From contig JALONN010000013.1 in NCBI GenBank assembly GCA_025454915.1, positions 1-64,000 of the forward strand: a stretch of DNA of 64,000 bases, in the 5' to 3' direction. Shown one piece after another: positions 26,323 to 34,779 of the stretch. Numbering within the stretch: the first letter of the stretch is position 1; every line of letters starts with the position of its first letter. The position numbers and the translations under genes were made by a program. Under the pieces are notes generated by a model. That model was not told the origin of the DNA, did no database searches, and saw only the letters and a program-made list of their open reading frames with translations. The DNA comes from Raineya sp. (lineage in GTDB: Bacteria > Bacteroidota > Bacteroidia > Cytophagales > Thermonemataceae).

Positions 26323-29300
26323 ATGGCTGATTTTGATCAGAGTTATAACGATTGGGGATATGACGATTATACAAATCAAGATTTATCTCTGATTGATGAT
26401 AAAAAGCTCTCTAAAGAGGAGTTAAAAAAACTTTTAGCTGATGATAAACAGGCTAAAATAGAGGCTCAGGCTGCTCGTCGTCAAAAAAGACTTGCAGAAA
26501 TGAATGCTATGGAAGAGGGTGAAAAAAAGACAGAGAAAAATAAAAAAGAAGAAGATAGCACAAAAGTTACAAAGAAAACTGAACTTCAAAAAATAATAGA
26601 GAGTGAGAAACAAGCTAAAATAGCTGCTCAGGCTGCTCGTCGTCAAAAAAGACTTGCAGAAATGAAGGCTATGGAAGAAGGTGAAAATAAAGGAGAAACT
26701 AAAGAAGAACAAGAAAATGAAGAAATCGAAGGAGAGCTAAACCCAGATACAAGTAAACAAACAAAAGAGCAAATCAATCAACAGAAAAAAGATTCTAAAA
26801 GTAAAGACCAAAATAAACAAGATAAAAAACAAGCATCTCAAAAACAACCCAAAGAAGTTCCGATTGGTACTGAAGATGCCGGTAATTTGGAAAGTCCACA
26901 ACTTGATAAGTCTGATAGTAGTGCTTACCTAAACTCTTTAGGTAATAGCTCTCCTACTGATTTTATGATAGGTATTGGAGAAAGTGGAACTACTGTAACG
27001 GAATTACAACAAAAAGAACAAAACGAACTTCAGGAAAATTTACCTGAAATCGACCAGCCCACAGGTTTGCCCACCAAAGACGAGAAAGGAAAAGTAGAAA
27101 AAGGCAGTAAGCTGACTAAAGATAATGCCAAGGCTCTCAAAACACAACCCAAAACCAAAGAAAACCCTAAAGATAAAATAAAAGTTGAGTCTAAAATAGA
27201 TCCAACCAAGCCCACTCCTACTCAAACTCAAAGAGCTAGTGTGGTAGAAAAAATAAAAGGGTTTTTCTCCAGACTTTTTGGCTCAGGTGCTATCAGCGAG
27301 CAGGTTGAAGAAATTAAAGCTCAGATTGATACAATTCCATCTAAAGATGAAAGTATCAAAGAAGACTTAGGTAAAAAACCTGAAGTGAAGCTTGTGGGTG
27401 AGGCTGATCCTGAGCAAAATGAACAACAAAAAGAACAAGCAGAAAAACAAACCTTAGAAAATAAGCAGAAGGCAGATCAGGAAGTCCAAAAAGATTTTGG
27501 TGAAAACAATTTATATCCTGAAATCAAAAAAGAACGTTTAAAGCCTCAAATTGAAGTTGTAGCTTTAGAGAAAGCTACAGAACTCTCTTTACAAAAAGTA
27601 GAAAAGTTACCTGCTCAAGCTATTGCAACTTTTAATGAGCATGCAAAACAACAAATTGATGCTAAAATTCAACAAGGTTTAGCAAAAGAAAAAGAAGGTA
27701 AGTTAGAAAAAGAAAGTAAATCTGAGCAGGAAAAGAAAACTACAGACGAAAAAATAGCTGAAGAAACAACTAAAGTAGAAACAGAACAGAAAACTATCCA
27801 GAAAAATTCTCAACAAGAAGTAGAGCAGAATAGAAAAACTTGGAAACAAGAAAATGATAAAATTCTTGATAAGGCTCAGAAGGATTTAGACACTGAAAAA
27901 AATAAAACAGAAAAAGAAATTTCATCCCATTCTGAACAGGTAAACAAAGAAATTGGGCAGGAGTATGAGAAAGGTGATAAAGCCATCAAGCAGGAAAAAA
28001 TAAATACAGAAAAACAAGCTGAAGCCAAAAAGGCTGAAGCCAAAAATAAAAAGAGAAGTTTTTGGGAAAAAGTAGGAGATGCTTTTAGTAGCTTCATTGA
28101 AGGTATTAAAAATGCTATCAACTCTTTGTTTGATGCTCTCAAAAAGTTCGTAAAAAACACTATTGAGCGTGTCAAAAAGCTTGCTGTAGCCCTGATAGAT
28201 AAAGCTAAAAACTTTGCCATTAAAATGGTGAAAGCATATGGTGAGTTTGCTAAAGGCGTTGTAAGTATTGTATTATTTGCTTTCCCAGAAACTGCTAGGA
28301 AAATTAATGGATTAATCGACAAAGCTGTAGATACAGCCGAGCAAGCTATCAATTACCTTGCTGATAAACTCAAAGTGGCTGTTTGTAAGTTTTTAGATGC
28401 GTTAGGGGCTGTGCTTGTGGCTCTGCTAAGTGTGTATCAGGCTTTATTTTTAGCTCTTTTAGGTGATTTCTCAATGATTGCAGATTTTCTTCAGAAAATC
28501 TATAATGGTGTAAAAGGATTAATACAAGGGGCTCGCCATGCTGTATCAGAGTCCTTGGGTGCTTTATCAGAAGAGTTTTTAGGAGCAGATATTAGCAAAC
28601 CCTTAGACATTGAACGTAGTCAGGAAGAAGAAAACCTGTATAGAGCTTCTGAACTGGGTTCTAAAACAAATGCAAGTAAACAGGAAGCTCAGCAAAATGG
28701 ACAATTAAGTGACAAAAATAAATTAAATAATGATGATGTTGAAGCCCCTGGTGCCCCTTTCCATCTGGGACAAGAATTTCTTCCTTTCTTTGGAAGACTT
28801 CAAGAAGGACGAGAAATGGTATTGGGTGGTGCTGGAGAAAACGCCGTAACCACACGAGATTTACAAAGTGCTATGTTTGGAGGCAATCCGCTTACCCAAC
28901 AAGGTGAAGATGAAATGGTTACTAATCTGAGTAGTCAAATTACCCAAACAGAAAATTCTACTCCTGAACAGGTTTCTGAACCTGCCCCCTCTCCCGATGT
29001 AGCCTCCATGACTGATGAGGCAAAAATGGATCATTATATCAATGAAATGGGTAAAGAGGCAAAGCCCGAAAGTATGGATACTAAACAGCCTCCTGAAGCT
29101 CCTCAGAAGGTAAATTTAGACCCATCTCTCAAAACCTCTCCTTTATCTGTAGGTACAAGGCTAGAATATGTAGGCAGACAAATGATGAAAGGCTTACAAA
29201 TGTGGTGGAATCAGAATAAAATGACTGTGTATGCTGTCATTGCTGGAGTACTGACTGTAGGGGCTATTATTGCATTTTTCACAGGCGGTGCAGGTCTGAT

Positions 29301-30810
29301 AGCTGTTTTAGAGGTTGTTATGCAAGCTTTAACCATGATTTTCATGGCAGAAGCTCTGATGAAAATAAGAGGACATTTGATGAATTATTTGGAGCTTTCT
29401 TGGAATCAGAAACCCAAAGAAGGAGGCAAAGAGCTTGCCAAAGGCTTTGCTGTACTTGTTTCAGAATTTTTATTTGAGTATTTGTTGGCAAAACTGGGCA
29501 ATGTTTTGAAACGAGTAAAAGCAACCATAAAAGCCTCTAAAGCCTATCGTAGAACAAGTGTAGCCATCAGACGCACCCAAAGAAAAGTAGGAAATGCCAT
29601 TTTAAATATCCCTGGTGTAAAACAATTAAGAAATGTGATTGTCAACAATGGTAAATATGTAATTAATGGATTGAATAGTGGCATCACAAAAGGAGCAAAA
29701 AACCTTCAAGACCTCAGAGAACGTATTTTAAAAGTATTTGGCTTTAAACGTGTCTGGGCTGAAAAACATGGTAGTAAAATTGAAATTTGGGGTGAGTTTA
29801 ATTCTAAAGTATTAATTGCAGTTACAGACGATGGAAATTATGAAATCCATGAACTCGATGACGAATTAAGAGAAGAGCTTATAAAACAAGCAAGAACAGG
29901 AAAGAAGGGACGACCTAAAGAGCTTGGCTTGGCTGATTCAGACATAGATGGTAAAAAATTTGTTGTTGGAGACGAATTTGCAGAAGCTTTGGATGCCAAA
30001 AAGTTAGAAAATATTGATGATGCTAAAAAGATTGTTCAAGAACTTAAAAATGCTGGAGACCAAGATGCAAGAATAAGGATTATTGAAAAATTAAAACGGG
30101 AATATACCGTTGATTACTCTGCCAATATAGACCATAAAAAACCTGTTATTGAGTTATCTGGTGCTGATTTACAGAAATCTAGTGCTAATAAGAATTTGGA
30201 AAACCCTAGTCCTGAAATAGTAGAATTTAGAAAAAATGTCGAACCACATATAGCAGAAAGGGAAAGAATGATGGCTCTAAGAGATTCTTATAAAGACACC
30301 AATTTAGAAGAATATAATAAACACATTGCAGCAGTAAACAGACAAAGCGAGCTGATTGGTGAAGGTATGACAGATATTGGGATAAAAAAGTATCTCAAAG
30401 AAACTCATGGTATTGAAGTTCATGATATTGATATTATTACAGGGCATGGAGCCAATACTCTAGACAAGATTTATATTGTAACAGGTAAAGATGGAAAGAT
30501 TCGTTTTGTGGAGGTAAAAGGTAATAACCGTAATTTAGGCTCTGCAATGTTCTTTGATAAGGCAACTGGTATGCTGAAACGTTTTGAACAAGGAACAAAA
30601 GTATATTTGGAAGGTACATTAGAAAAAATGCTGAAAAGTAAAAACTACAAAGGTAAAGAAAAAATGATAAAAGATCTATTAAAGAAAGTAGAGAAAGGTG
30701 ATTATGAGTATCTTTATGCTTTTCAAGAAATTGTAACTGTTGAGAAAATTAAAGGTGGTGCAAAAATCACAGAGTTAGGTAATTTAATTATTAAACGTTT
30801 CATTCAATAA
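26323..30810 (+). CDS. Large polymorphic toxin candidate with C-terminal PD-(D/E)xK nuclease
   Basis: A 1495-residue protein with no signal peptide. Residues 1-570 are disordered and coiled-coil, rich in Lys/Glu/Gln, with an internal duplication (QAKIxAQAARRQKRLAEM at 43-60 and 97-114). About 577-750 holds amphipathic helices (FWEKVGDAFSSFIEGIKNAI) like those I associate with extracellular contractile-injection-system cargo. A hydrophobic pair of helices lies near 967-1012. The C-terminal 140 residues look like a PD-(D/E)xK nuclease: LDKIYIV with Asp1381 and FVEVKG with Glu1397-x-Lys1399. Two immunity-like genes follow at once. What is seen is the architecture; delivery by an injection system and nuclease activity are inferred. 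No structural genes of such a system are in the window. Confidence 0.75.
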   Translation: MADFDQSYNDWGYDDYTNQDLSLIDDKKLSKEELKKLLADDKQAKIEAQAARRQKRLAEMNAMEEGEKKTEKNKKEEDSTKVTKKTELQKIIESEKQAKIAAQAARRQKRLAEMKAMEEGENKGETKEEQENEEIEGELNPDTSKQTKEQINQQKKDSKSKDQNKQDKKQASQKQPKEVPIGTEDAGNLESPQLDKSDSSAYLNSLGNSSPTDFMIGIGESGTTVTELQQKEQNELQENLPEIDQPTGLPTKDEKGKVEKGSKLTKDNAKALKTQPKTKENPKDKIKVESKIDPTKPTPTQTQRASVVEKIKGFFSRLFGSGAISEQVEEIKAQIDTIPSKDESIKEDLGKKPEVKLVGEADPEQNEQQKEQAEKQTLENKQKADQEVQKDFGENNLYPEIKKERLKPQIEVVALEKATELSLQKVEKLPAQAIATFNEHAKQQIDAKIQQGLAKEKEGKLEKESKSEQEKKTTDEKIAEETTKVETEQKTIQKNSQQEVEQNRKTWKQENDKILDKAQKDLDTEKNKTEKEISSHSEQVNKEIGQEYEKGDKAIKQEKINTEKQAEAKKAEAKNKKRSFWEKVGDAFSSFIEGIKNAINSLFDALKKFVKNTIERVKKLAVALIDKAKNFAIKMVKAYGEFAKGVVSIVLFAFPETARKINGLIDKAVDTAEQAINYLADKLKVAVCKFLDALGAVLVALLSVYQALFLALLGDFSMIADFLQKIYNGVKGLIQGARHAVSESLGALSEEFLGADISKPLDIERSQEEENLYRASELGSKTNASKQEAQQNGQLSDKNKLNNDDVEAPGAPFHLGQEFLPFFGRLQEGREMVLGGAGENAVTTRDLQSAMFGGNPLTQQGEDEMVTNLSSQITQTENSTPEQVSEPAPSPDVASMTDEAKMDHYINEMGKEAKPESMDTKQPPEAPQKVNLDPSLKTSPLSVGTRLEYVGRQMMKGLQMWWNQNKMTVYAVIAGVLTVGAIIAFFTGGAGLIAVLEVVMQALTMIFMAEALMKIRGHLMNYLELSWNQKPKEGGKELAKGFAVLVSEFLFEYLLAKLGNVLKRVKATIKASKAYRRTSVAIRRTQRKVGNAILNIPGVKQLRNVIVNNGKYVINGLNSGITKGAKNLQDLRERILKVFGFKRVWAEKHGSKIEIWGEFNSKVLIAVTDDGNYEIHELDDELREELIKQARTGKKGRPKELGLADSDIDGKKFVVGDEFAEALDAKKLENIDDAKKIVQELKNAGDQDARIRIIEKLKREYTVDYSANIDHKKPVIELSGADLQKSSANKNLENPSPEIVEFRKNVEPHIAERERMMALRDSYKDTNLEEYNKHIAAVNRQSELIGEGMTDIGIKKYLKETHGIEVHDIDIITGHGANTLDKIYIVTGKDGKIRFVEVKGNNRNLGSAMFFDKATGMLKRFEQGTKVYLEGTLEKMLKSKNYKGKEKMIKDLLKKVEKGDYEYLYAFQEIVTVEKIKGGAKITELGNLIIKRFIQ
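26449..26685 (+). repeat. Internal duplication in the toxin gene
   Basis: Two 75-base copies (26449-26523 and 26611-26685) encode QAKIxAQAARRQKRLAEMxAM followed by EEGE. They lie 162 bases apart in the N-terminal charged region, with only a few differences at the DNA level. Confidence 0.85.
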
Positions 30811-30815
30811 TATTA

Positions 30816-32141
30816 ATGATGAGCATATTTATAGAAAATCCTTATTTAATAGAGCATAGAGCTTCAGATGATCCTTTTCTTACTATAGAAGAGATTGAGT
30901 ATTCTACACAAAGTTTTGAAGAATTTTTACAAGAATCAAAAAGAGGTTCAAGATTTTTAAAAGTAGCTCAAAAATATGCTTTAGAAGCCATTAATTTTCT
31001 CCACCTCTTTACTCCTGAAAATAAACCTGAAATATTAAAGTATTTGGGTTATGTCTTGGATATTAATCTAGCTTTTGAGAAACTGCTTCATCAAGATTCT
31101 ATAACTCTTCATTTAGAAGGTTTTGAACCTATTGAAGTACCTCAAAGCGAAGAAGATAGAAAAGAGAATACCATGAATGAACTATTTTATTGGTATTATA
31201 CTTTAGGATTTGCAACTCTTTTAAGAAGAGAAGAGAGTATTAATTATTTAAAAAATATTGATGTAAGCACCTTAGAAATTCCAAAATCACTACATTATGG
31301 AGATATCATGTTTAAGTTTTGGAAATTTTACTGGCTAAATGATACCGAAAAAGCTCTAAAAATTATTAAGCCTGCTGTTGAGTTATTCAATCAAGAAAAA
31401 GTTTCTTTAGAAGAAATCTCTCCTGCTGTTGCAAAATTTATGGGTTGTGGAAACCAATCAAAGATTCCTAAAATTTATAAAGGTCTTGCACTATTATGGC
31501 AGTATGAATATGCCCTTCTAGAGGCTTTTGCAAAAGAAGATGAAAAACTATTTAATCAGGCTTTAGAAAAATATCTCCTCAATTATCAAATCTATTGGGC
31601 AAGTGACTCATATCAAGAAGGTGATCCTAATTACTATGATAGGCAAGGGCATATTGTATTCAAAGCTCTTTTTCCTTGTGTTTTTGCCAAACAAAAAAGT
31701 ATGAAAATAGAAGTTGAAAGTGATTTTATCCCTCGTTGGCTTATTGAGGGTGATTTTAGCATGAATACACAACCCGAAAAAGAAGAAATTACAGAAATGA
31801 TTATTCCTATTCTTTCACCTGAGTCTTTAAAACTACTCTCTCCTACAAGCCCTTATAAATTGCCTCCTGAGATTACACAGATCGAGGTTAATGAAGAAAT
31901 TAAAGACAAAGGACAAATTCTAACAGCTACTTTATTCTCTTATTACCTTGAAAATGAACAACAAAAACCTTACAAAGTAGAAAATATCAAGATTCAGCTC
32001 ACATCCATCAACAAGTCCAAAAAGCTTTATACTTTTGAAAACATGGAGCCGTTTATGGTTATTTGGAGCGAAAAAGCCCAACACTTCCCTAAAAACATGA
32101 AAATTATCATCAAGCAAGAAAATGTAAAAGTAGTTTCATAA
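30816..32141 (+). CDS. Imm49-like immunity protein with C-terminal extension
   Basis: The 441-residue, mostly helical cytosolic protein has the features I recognise in Immunity protein 49: a central YWYYTLGFATLLRREES segment and, at 302-314, SDFIPRWLIEGDF. The next gene ends with an equivalent SDYLPQWLVEGRF, so they are distant paralogs. After residue 314 this one has 127 more residues, rich in beta strands, that the neighbour lacks. It begins five bases after the toxin stop, so it should be co-transcribed with it; immunity to that toxin is inferred from this position. The ATG at 30819 is an equally possible start. Confidence 0.72.
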   Translation: MMSIFIENPYLIEHRASDDPFLTIEEIEYSTQSFEEFLQESKRGSRFLKVAQKYALEAINFLHLFTPENKPEILKYLGYVLDINLAFEKLLHQDSITLHLEGFEPIEVPQSEEDRKENTMNELFYWYYTLGFATLLRREESINYLKNIDVSTLEIPKSLHYGDIMFKFWKFYWLNDTEKALKIIKPAVELFNQEKVSLEEISPAVAKFMGCGNQSKIPKIYKGLALLWQYEYALLEAFAKEDEKLFNQALEKYLLNYQIYWASDSYQEGDPNYYDRQGHIVFKALFPCVFAKQKSMKIEVESDFIPRWLIEGDFSMNTQPEKEEITEMIIPILSPESLKLLSPTSPYKLPPEITQIEVNEEIKDKGQILTATLFSYYLENEQQKPYKVENIKIQLTSINKSKKLYTFENMEPFMVIWSEKAQHFPKNMKIIIKQENVKVVS

Positions 32142-32156
32142 GGAACTACTTTTTTT
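32126..32156 (+). terminator. Terminator or attenuator between the immunity genes
   Basis: AAAAGTAGTT pairs with AACTACTTTT over an 8-base loop and is followed by T's; the stem covers the last codons of the first immunity gene. The second immunity gene may therefore have its own promoter. Confidence 0.75.
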
Positions 32157-32184
32157 GTATAATAAGATTTTAATTTCATAAACT

Positions 32185-33096
32185 ATGAAAGAATATATAA
32201 AAAGGTCTGAATTTAATACTACCATATCCGAAAGAATATTAAAATCTTCTGATAAAAATGCAAAAGAATTTCTTTTGGATACAAAAAATGACCCTACTGA
32301 CCCATGTGTTAAAGGTATTTATAAATACACTTTAGATGCCATGTTAGGCGAAATAGCTTTAAATCCAGATGAACATGAATCTATTTTATATTATTTGGAT
32401 ACAGCTCTTAATTCCTTAATTGCTCATTATCAAATCAAAACCTCTTTTGGGAAGCCTCAATACATTTTTTTCAAAGATGGAAAAGATGAAATTTATCAAC
32501 TAAATTGGAATGGAGGGCATTACAATCAATTCGATACGCCAGTAGATTGGCTTACAGGTATTTATTTAGCCCTTATCAGAAGAAACCAAAAAGCCATTGA
32601 AGATTTGGTTGCTATCCCTTTAGAAGTTGTCTTGAATTATGAAAGATACCAAGGGGTAGAGTATTTTCAATACGATATGTTTGAAATGGCTCAGTTTTGG
32701 CATTCTTTTCTCAGAAATCAACCTAAAAAAAACTATTTAGAAATTCTTAGAAAAGTAGAGTTTGCTGTCAAAAGTGCTGATAAGAAAAAGGTACTCAATT
32801 ATACCTTTAAAGTTTATCTCCTTGAAAAAGAAGTAGAAATGTTACTCCAACTGTTGGGAGAAACACCTTTAGAAGGTTTCAATGATAATATGTATGAAGC
32901 AACTTCAAGGTTCAAAGAAATCAGAGGTAATACCTTTTCAGAAAACCCTAGTGAAGACCCACCTCAATCGCAATACGAAAAAAACTTTGTTGCTTTGGGG
33001 CTTACTGCTATTGCATCTTTAGCTCATGATAAAGATATTAAATTAGATTTTGCTTCTGATTATCTCCCTCAATGGCTTGTTGAAGGTCGTTTCTAG
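32185..33096 (+). CDS. Imm49-like immunity protein (second copy)
   Basis: The 303-residue protein is mainly helical and ends with SDYLPQWLVEGRF, matching the motif of its neighbour, and has WLTGIYLALIRRNQKAIEDL, a block typical of Immunity protein 49. It lacks the C-terminal beta extension. It lies beyond a hairpin, so its expression may be partly independent of the toxin. Two immunity genes after one toxin are common where older toxin C-termini were swapped; this second one may protect against a different toxin of the family. Confidence 0.75.
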   Translation: MKEYIKRSEFNTTISERILKSSDKNAKEFLLDTKNDPTDPCVKGIYKYTLDAMLGEIALNPDEHESILYYLDTALNSLIAHYQIKTSFGKPQYIFFKDGKDEIYQLNWNGGHYNQFDTPVDWLTGIYLALIRRNQKAIEDLVAIPLEVVLNYERYQGVEYFQYDMFEMAQFWHSFLRNQPKKNYLEILRKVEFAVKSADKKKVLNYTFKVYLLEKEVEMLLQLLGETPLEGFNDNMYEATSRFKEIRGNTFSENPSEDPPQSQYEKNFVALGLTAIASLAHDKDIKLDFASDYLPQWLVEGRF

Positions 33097-33098
33097 TG

Positions 33099-33127
33099 CA
33101 AAGAGAGAGGAAAAACCTCTCTCTTTG
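33099..33127. terminator. Bidirectional terminator
   Basis: CAAAGAGAGAGG pairs perfectly with CCTCTCTCTTTG over a 5-base loop. It sits between the second immunity gene and the convergent DoxX gene. Confidence 0.88.
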
Positions 33128-33133
33128 ATTATT

Positions 33134-33511
33134 TTATGCATTCTTCACACCCAAAAGCCTAAAACGCAGTTCGTCAAAACGAATGACAGCTACAATCCAT
33201 ACAAACGCTTGGATAGCTGCTGGTGCTATAATAGACTGATTATGTTCTAAATGAGTGGCTATTGCTCCTCCCATGTAAGCTGCAAGAAGTAATGTTCCTA
33301 AAATACCCGTACGAGGAATTACAAATAAAATAGCACTTATAAGCTCTACTATCCCTATCATTCGGAATGCATTGGCATCCAAGCCCATTCCTGCTGCCAT
33401 TTTGAGTGCTTCTTCACCTCCAGCTAATTTACTGATAGCACTACCTACAAAGATAAAGCCTACTAAACCTGCTAATACCCAGTTGATGATGTTTTTAGTT
33501 TTTGAGTTCAT
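33134..33511 (-). CDS. DoxX-like membrane protein
   Basis: The 125-residue protein has four membrane helices in DoxX order, with IGIVELISAILFVIPRTGIL in the third and a GGAIATHLEH motif before the fourth. DoxX-family proteins are quinone-linked or redox-associated small membrane proteins; bacterial function is unclear. A MarR-type regulator lies upstream, and both promoters contain the same 15-base sequence, so the regulator probably controls this gene. It ends at a hairpin shared with the immunity genes. Confidence 0.88.
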   Translation of the reverse strand: MNSKTKNIINWVLAGLVGFIFVGSAISKLAGGEEALKMAAGMGLDANAFRMIGIVELISAILFVIPRTGILGTLLLAAYMGGAIATHLEHNQSIIAPAAIQAFVWIVAVIRFDELRFRLLGVKNA

Positions 33512-33553
33512 ACGTTTTTAATTTAAAAGGTGTAACAAATATTAATTATTCAA

Positions 33554-33568
33554 TTGTTAAATACGCAA
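33554..33568 (-). promoter_or_regulatory. Candidate MarR operator before doxX
   Basis: TTGTTAAATACGCAA (plus-strand reading) occurs 43 bases upstream of the DoxX start and again exactly at the MarR start. It is a partial palindrome TTG...A.T...CAA. Repetition of all 15 bases at both promoters is unlikely by chance. Confidence 0.55.
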
Positions 33569-33586
33569 TAATATAATTAAATTTTT

Positions 33587-34033
33587 TTATTGAAGATTTC
33601 CAGCTATTTTTTTCAAAACCTTGATACATATTTCTAAATCTGATGGATTGATTCCTTGTAGGGCATCTTCTGTTGATTTTTGAACACACTCCAATGTTTG
33701 AGACTCTAATGTTTTTCCAAACTCTGTCAGATGAATTTTAAATATTCTTCTGTCGTTTTCATCATCTAACCTTTCTACAACCCCTTCTCTTTCTAATATA
33801 TCAATAATTCTTGTTACATTGGCTCTATCTCTACAAGATAAAACAGCTAACTCCTGTTGAGATTTTCCATCTTGTTTCCAAAGATACATTAACACACGAA
33901 ACTGGTCAGGAGTGATGGGTATATCATTTTCTTTGAGCATTTTAGATAAATGCTTCACCATTGCTACATGTGTATCTCCTACTATTTTTCCTAAATGTTC
34001 CTGTGAGCAAAAATGATTATCTTGCATACGCAC
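33587..34033 (-). CDS. MarR-family transcriptional regulator
   Basis: The 148-residue protein has the winged HTH at about 30-105: ITPDQFRVLMYLWKQDGKSQ, QQELAVLSCRDRANVTRIID and the wing RLDDENDRRIFKIHLTE. Helices at each end form the dimer interface. The cysteines in FCSQEH and SCRDR (both near the DNA-binding helix) may give redox sensing, though this is a guess. It likely represses its own gene and the adjacent DoxX gene through a shared 15-base site. Confidence 0.9.
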   Translation of the reverse strand: MRMQDNHFCSQEHLGKIVGDTHVAMVKHLSKMLKENDIPITPDQFRVLMYLWKQDGKSQQELAVLSCRDRANVTRIIDILEREGVVERLDDENDRRIFKIHLTEFGKTLESQTLECVQKSTEDALQGINPSDLEICIKVLKKIAGNLQ

Positions 34034-34048
34034 TTGTTAAATACGCAA
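34034..34048 (-). promoter_or_regulatory. Candidate MarR operator at its own start
   Basis: The same TTGTTAAATACGCAA abuts the MarR start codon. Binding here would cover the ribosome-binding region and fits autorepression. Confidence 0.55.
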
Positions 34049-34107
34049 CAAAAATAAATACAAAAAAAGACTCTACCAAATATTTTCTAAATTTTATTTT
34101 CATAACC

Positions 34108-34728
34108 TTAAATAGTTAAAAATTTTGGTAGAGCATGTACTATCTTTTGGCAAGCTTTGTAGATATTTTCACTACTTAACTCATTAAAAATAGTAAAATT
34201 TATTGTTTTAGTATCTTTAAACTCTATATTCAGGTAAGTGCTTTTTAATATTTGCTTGATTTCATAAATAGCTTTTTTTGTCTCATCTGAAAGCACTATT
34301 TCAGAAGGAATATCAATTTTCGAAATAAAATTTTGTTCATCAAATGCTTTGTTTTCAGGTATTTTCTCTAAAGCCTTAATGGTTTTTCCTATCCAGTTAT
34401 GAGGCAAATCCTCTTGTGGTTCGAGAGATATTTTTGTTGTGAAAATTACCGATTTAGCATTGACAGGTCTGTGCCAATCACAGATTAAGGTAAACAAACA
34501 ATTTTGATATGTTCCTTTCAGATAGATTCTATCAGGAGCTGTTGGATTACTTTCAAGAGTTTCTTCTAAACCAAATTCGGTTTTAAGGTTGTCTAAAAAT
34601 GGTCTTTTTTCTTTTTGAGAAAACTTATCAATGAGTTTTAGAGCCAATCCTACTACCACTATCATAATTATAAATGCTCCTACTACGACCAATAACAATT
34701 TTAATACTTCCATAAGCAGATATGTCAT
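34108..34728 (-). CDS. Membrane-anchored protein of unknown function
   Basis: A 206-residue protein with one N-terminal membrane helix (about residues 8-33, LKLLLVVVGAFIIMIVVVGL), then a soluble domain of about 165 residues with mixed strands (FTLICDWHRPVNAK). I recognise no family. Met6 (MEVLKLLL) is an alternative start. It lies between the MarR gene and the strong terminator of clpC, so it is probably a single-gene unit. Confidence 0.7.
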   Translation of the reverse strand: MTYLLMEVLKLLLVVVGAFIIMIVVVGLALKLIDKFSQKEKRPFLDNLKTEFGLEETLESNPTAPDRIYLKGTYQNCLFTLICDWHRPVNAKSVIFTTKISLEPQEDLPHNWIGKTIKALEKIPENKAFDEQNFISKIDIPSEIVLSDETKKAIYEIKQILKSTYLNIEFKDTKTINFTIFNELSSENIYKACQKIVHALPKFLTI

Positions 34729-34733
34729 AAAAA

Positions 34734-34760
34734 ATACCCCTGAGTGTTTCTCAGGGGTAT
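34734..34760 (-). terminator. Intrinsic terminator of clpC
   Basis: ATACCCCTGAG pairs with CTCAGGGGTAT (5-base loop). On the minus strand it is followed by a run of T's, 20 bases after the clpC stop. Confidence 0.9.
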
Positions 34761-34779
34761 ATGATTAATTTATGTAATT

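Noticed and set aside
26434..26712. Phe/Ser-rich antisense frame in the toxin gene
   Set aside because: Mirror of the Lys/Glu-rich coding strand; such low-complexity antisense frames are common.
27876..28352. 158-codon antisense frame in the toxin gene
   Set aside because: Long because the sense strand lacks certain codons; no signal or family features.
26323..33096. Prophage tape-measure interpretation of the large gene
   Set aside because: No phage structural genes are next to it, and immunity-type genes follow; the end is nuclease-like.
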